A DNA stretch of 64,000 nt from Paractinoplanes polyasparticus (lineage in GTDB: Bacteria > Actinomycetota > Actinomycetes > Mycobacteriales > Micromonosporaceae): the NCBI RefSeq assembly GCF_019710575.1, contig NZ_JAHWFK010000051.1:1-64000 (forward strand), read 5' to 3'. Positions 61,140 to 64,000 of this stretch are shown piece after piece. Position numbers and translations under genes: made by a program. The notes beneath the pieces are model-generated. The model was not told the DNA's origin. It ran no database searches and was given only the letters and a program-made list of their open reading frames with translations. Numbering within the stretch: the first letter of the stretch is position 1; each line of letters opens with the position of its first letter.

Positions 61140-61544
61140 TCAGTGTGCGCTGGTGGCGGTGGGACGCACCACGAAGATCACGCGTGCGGCGGCGTCGGGC
61201 GGCGGCGTGGCGCCGAACGGGGCGTCGTACCGCTTGGCCAACTCCACGAAGAAGACGCCCGCCGGATCAGCATCGATGCGCTCGACGACACCCCGCACCT
61301 CGAGGTATCGGTACGGATCGGCGGGGTCGACGATCGACAAGGACACCGCCGGATTGGTCGTGACGTTGCGGTACTTGCGACGGAAGTTTGTGTGAGTGAA
61401 CCGGACGAATTCGCCGTCCCAGCTGAACCACATCGGATTGACCTGCGGGGCGCCGTCGTCGCGCACGGTCGCCAGATGTGCGATCAGCGGCCGTTCCAAA
61501 AGATCGATGAACTTGCCGGGAATGATCTCATGATCAGATGTCAT
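61140..61544 (-). CDS. PPOX-class F420-dependent oxidoreductase-like protein
   Basis: 134 residues with the split-barrel flavin/F420 fold: RPLIAHLATVRDDGAPQVNP then MWFSWDGEFVRFTH, RKYRNVTTNPAVSLSIVDPA and YRYLEVRGVVERI. This is the pattern of actinobacterial 'TIGR03618 F420-dependent PPOX' enzymes, which reduce small molecules with F420H2. The gene is monocistronic. The 60971-61139 gap on its left holds nothing else. Confidence 0.85.
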   Translation of the reverse strand: MTSDHEIIPGKFIDLLERPLIAHLATVRDDGAPQVNPMWFSWDGEFVRFTHTNFRRKYRNVTTNPAVSLSIVDPADPYRYLEVRGVVERIDADPAGVFFVELAKRYDAPFGATPPPDAAARVIFVVRPTATSAH

Positions 61545-61647
61545 AATTCAGACCTGCCAGCCCTGTAGGCGTGAAATAATTCAACGTAACCGGACCACCC
61601 GATCGGCACTGGCATCGATCCCCTCAGCGCGCCGCCTCGGGTGCTTC

Positions 61648-62580
61648 TCACGCTCCTGCGGTCCGTTTGCGCTTCGCTCGTTCCACGAACCAGACCATGG
61701 CGACCGCCGCGACATTCATCACCATCAGGATGATGAGATTGGCGCCGGGGCCCGCGCCGACGGACCGGTCGAGTGTCGTCGATTCGCCCCCGGTGAACAG
61801 GGCGTTCAGGATGCCCGCGATCACATTGTTCGAGACATGAAGGGCAATGGCGGCTTCCAGGCCACCGCTGATGAGACCCATGACGGTCGTGCATGCCGAG
61901 AGAACGATCAGATAGCTGACGAGCCACGGGTCCAGCGTCACGTGGACCACCGCGAAGAGCACGCCCGAGACGAGGATGGCGAAGGCGATGGCGAGGCGGG
62001 TGTTGCGGAACCAGGAGCCGGCGGCTGGGATGAGCGCTCCTCGGAACGCGATTTCTTCGCCCGCGGACTGCAGCGGGGTGGCGACGAGGGTGACGAGGAT
62101 GATGGCGATGGTGGTCGCCCCGACGGCGAACGAGTCCCATCCCGTTGACTCCGGGGCGATCAGGAGAGTCACGAGGATGCTCAAGCCCACCAGAACGGCA
62201 GACCCCAACAGATAGACGCCGACACGGCGCCGATCGAAGGCTCGGGTGTGGCGGAACACCGCCCGCCACGACACCTTGGCCATGGACGCCACCAGCATCG
62301 TCATGAGCACGGCGGTGATGGCGGTACTGATGCCCGTCGCGGCGATCGAGAGCGGCGTGAGGGTGGGCCTGTTCGGGTCGGTCGGCCCCTCGATGGCCAC
62401 GACCCCCTGGAACACGATGACCTGGACGAGCAGGAGCGTTACCGGGATCGCGATGAGAACGACGAGTGACTTCCATCGCGCCATGCGGAAGTGGACGCCG
62501 AAGGGACGATCGGGGTCGGTGCCCGGGAGCGCCGACACGGCGTCGCGGTCACCTTGACTGATGCTTGTGCGTTCGGTCAT
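61648..62580 (-). CDS. CPBP-family intramembrane glutamic protease
   Basis: 310 residues with about eight membrane helices. The CPBP signature AGEEIAFRG (Glu175-Glu176 and Arg180) is complete. The second motif FAVVHVTLDP and the third ALHVSNNVIAG supply the histidines and Asn expected of Rce1-like proteases. Relatives cut prenylated proteins, peptide precursors or bacteriocin leaders; the role here is unknown. The gene starts at ATG 62578-62580. Upstream (62725-62748) is copy C of the shared promoter motif, pointing at this gene. Confidence 0.85.
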   Translation of the reverse strand: MTERTSISQGDRDAVSALPGTDPDRPFGVHFRMARWKSLVVLIAIPVTLLLVQVIVFQGVVAIEGPTDPNRPTLTPLSIAATGISTAITAVLMTMLVASMAKVSWRAVFRHTRAFDRRRVGVYLLGSAVLVGLSILVTLLIAPESTGWDSFAVGATTIAIILVTLVATPLQSAGEEIAFRGALIPAAGSWFRNTRLAIAFAILVSGVLFAVVHVTLDPWLVSYLIVLSACTTVMGLISGGLEAAIALHVSNNVIAGILNALFTGGESTTLDRSVGAGPGANLIILMVMNVAAVAMVWFVERAKRKRTAGA

Positions 62581-62724
62581 CGTTCAGCGCTCACAGGGAT
62601 GGGTTCGAAACCGGCGGTCACGACGATCGACGGGGAGTACCGGCATTGCTGAGCCGGCCTGTAACGCCTACCTGCAGCGCAAAGCCAATGCTGAACGTCA
62701 CTCGTCGTCATGTGACCACCCCAC

Positions 62725-62748
62725 ACCATGTGCTGGGAACACAGTCAA
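62725..62748 (-). promoter_or_regulatory. Shared promoter/operator, copy C
   Basis: Minus strand: TTGACT (62748-62743) begins ACTGTGT (62745-62739), then N7 TCCCAGC and ACATGGT (62731-62725). The first 20 bases differ from copy A at one position only. The sequence after it diverges, and no TTTCTG follows. It lies about 145 bases upstream of the CPBP gene on its coding strand. The rest of 62581-62837 holds no gene. Confidence 0.5.
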
Positions 62749-62837
62749 GGGCACGTCGAGATCCCGATGCTGGAGCCACCCCACGCCGGCTTGACGAAGG
62801 CGGGCAGGCAGGACCACCCCCAAGGGCGCGCCTTGAC

Positions 62838-64000
62838 CTACACGCTGACCGCGGTGTCCCCGGACTCGGAGGGCAGCTGCGGCGTTCGGTCCACCGGGTC
62901 TCTCCAGATCAGGGCGACCACCACACCGGTGAGGATGACGGCGGTGACGGCGAACGGGATCGGGATGAGCGGGTCGACGAGGACGAGGACCGCTCCGACC
63001 GGCACGATGATGTTGATGTGGCGTCCGGCGTTGCGACGCATCACGAGCAGCCAGGTCCCGAGGATGAAGACGGCGATCGGAACGGTGTAGGCGAAGGAGG
63101 CGACCACCGGGTCGAGCTGACTGTGGCCGGTGATCACGTCGATTTCGGCTTCGATGCCGGCGGAGAGCGCGCCGGCCGCGGCGAAGACGAAGTAGTGACC
63201 GTAGCCGTAACCGAGCGAGAGGCCCAGACCGCCGATGGCGGTGTGGTGCGGCGCCCAGAAGTACACCCACCACAACGCGGCCGTGACGACCAGGGTGAGC
63301 ACGGCCACCCCGATCAGCGGACCGAGGGCGTCTCCCTCGTGCAGCGCTTCGATGATCGCGTTGGCCGAGGCCAGCAGGCTCTCGCCCAGCAGGATGAGGG
63401 CGAACAGGCCGAACCGATCGGCGAGGTGGTGCGGATGCCGCGGGGTGCCGCCCCGTCGTTCCGCGACGATCGGCACCGAGAGCTCGGCCCCGAACAGGAC
63501 GATCACGGCGACCCAGAACGCGCCGGTGGGCAGCAGCAGCGAGGCCAGCCAGAGGATCTGCAGGGCGGCGATGCCGATGGCGTAGGCGGTGGTGGACCGG
63601 CGGGCGTCTCCGGCCCGGCGTGACGCACGCATCCACTGCGCGACCAGCGCGATGCGCATCACGACATAGGCCAGCACCAGCACGACATAGTCCTGGTCCT
63701 CGAACGCCGCCTGGATGCCCGAGGCGAGCACGAGCACGCCGCCCATCTGCACGATGGTCAACAGGCGGTAGAGCCAGTCGTCGGTGTCGAACGAGGTGGC
63801 GAACCACGTGAAGTTCATCCACGCCCACCAGATCCCGAAGAACACGACGGCGTAGTTGACGACGCCTTCGACAAGATGCGCTTCGCTGAGCTGGTGGTGC
63901 AGCTGGACGGAAGCGATGCTGACCGCGACGACGAAGACCAGGTCGAAGAACAGCTCCAGCGACGACGCGGTCCGGCCGGTCTCGTGCGGGTCACGTGGCC
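62838..64000 (-). CDS. Low-temperature-requirement A (LtrA) family membrane protein, partial
   Basis: The frame is open to the window edge; its 5' end lies beyond 64000. The visible start reads DPHETGRTASSLELFFDLVF, then VVFFGIWWAWMNFTWFATSF and YRLLTIVQMGGVLVLASGIQ, the LtrA signature. HHLADRFGLFALILLGES and about ten membrane helices follow. LtrA was first described in Listeria growth at low temperature; its activity is unknown. The GTG-started frame at 63845 is internal and not the true start. The 3' end is complete. Confidence 0.88.
   Translation of the reverse strand, partial: PRDPHETGRTASSLELFFDLVFVVAVSIASVQLHHQLSEAHLVEGVVNYAVVFFGIWWAWMNFTWFATSFDTDDWLYRLLTIVQMGGVLVLASGIQAAFEDQDYVVLVLAYVVMRIALVAQWMRASRRAGDARRSTTAYAIGIAALQILWLASLLLPTGAFWVAVIVLFGAELSVPIVAERRGGTPRHPHHLADRFGLFALILLGESLLASANAIIEALHEGDALGPLIGVAVLTLVVTAALWWVYFWAPHHTAIGGLGLSLGYGYGHYFVFAAAGALSAGIEAEIDVITGHSQLDPVVASFAYTVPIAVFILGTWLLVMRRNAGRHINIIVPVGAVLVLVDPLIPIPFAVTAVILTGVVVALIWRDPVDRTPQLPSESGDTAVSV

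Noticed and set aside
1-64000. CRISPR array or tandem repeat block
   Set aside because: No regularly spaced direct repeats were seen anywhere in the window.

Overview
The window is GC-rich DNA with dense, head-to-tail reading frames, frequent GTG starts and 4-base gene overlaps. It carries a Streptomyces/Actinoplanes-type kdp locus with an unusually long KdpC, a DUF6232 protein, an FBP-domain protein, a CU044_5270-type sigma partner, LAL-type LuxR regulators and a PPOX/F420-type oxidoreductase. This points to a filamentous actinomycete, most likely Micromonosporaceae (Actinoplanes-like). That placement is inference from gene content, not from a marker gene.

Layout. 1-4.2 kb: a membrane TIR-WD40 protein whose 3' end runs into an IS3-family end at the window edge, then a complete IS5-family element. 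4.4-8.3 kb: HAD phosphatase, small membrane proteins, and relics of a sensor kinase and of CorA. 8.5-16.3 kb: kdpFABC-kdpD, followed by a kdpE that keeps only its receiver half and is fused to a methyltransferase-like tail. 16.5-22.5 kb: ankyrin protein, relics of an endonuclease VII gene and of an IS3 element, a PQQ-like propeller protein, two proteins of unknown role, and a DUF72 gene broken by an in-frame TGA. 22.6-35 kb: a large secreted subtilase, short-chain dehydrogenases, a methyltransferase, hydrolases, a TetR/NmrA divergent pair and a secreted S33 peptidase. 35-42.6 kb: a sigma factor with its membrane partner, TetR with an MFS remnant, FBP and CGNR zinc-finger proteins, and a GntR-controlled VOC-SDR-glutamine amidotransferase operon. 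42.8-48 kb: an operon of an AcoX/NAD-kinase-like protein with two divergent GcvPA/GcvPB-like subunits, next to a MerR regulator. 48.3-61 kb: two very similar LuxR/ATPase regulators facing each other around a ubiA relic, a hydrolase, an orphan sensor kinase, a cupin and a second secreted subtilase. 61-64 kb: PPOX oxidoreductase, CPBP protease and an LtrA protein running off the window.

Most notable. (1) The AcoX-like/GcvPA-like/GcvPB-like operon has lost motifs expected of true glycine decarboxylase, has no GcvT/GcvH/Lpd nearby, and is preceded by a MerR-type promoter with a 19-bp spacer over a dyad. It may be an undescribed PLP enzyme system. (2) Three genes far apart (methyltransferase, S33 peptidase, CPBP protease) share a promoter/operator of the form TTGACTGTGT-N7-ACA in the correct orientation, which suggests a small regulon. 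(3) kdpE is a deletion chimera that keeps the phosphoacceptor but has no DNA-binding domain. The many relics (IS3 ends, endonuclease VII, corA, ubiA, MFS, sensor kinase, thioesterase, DUF72) mark a region under active deletion and turnover.
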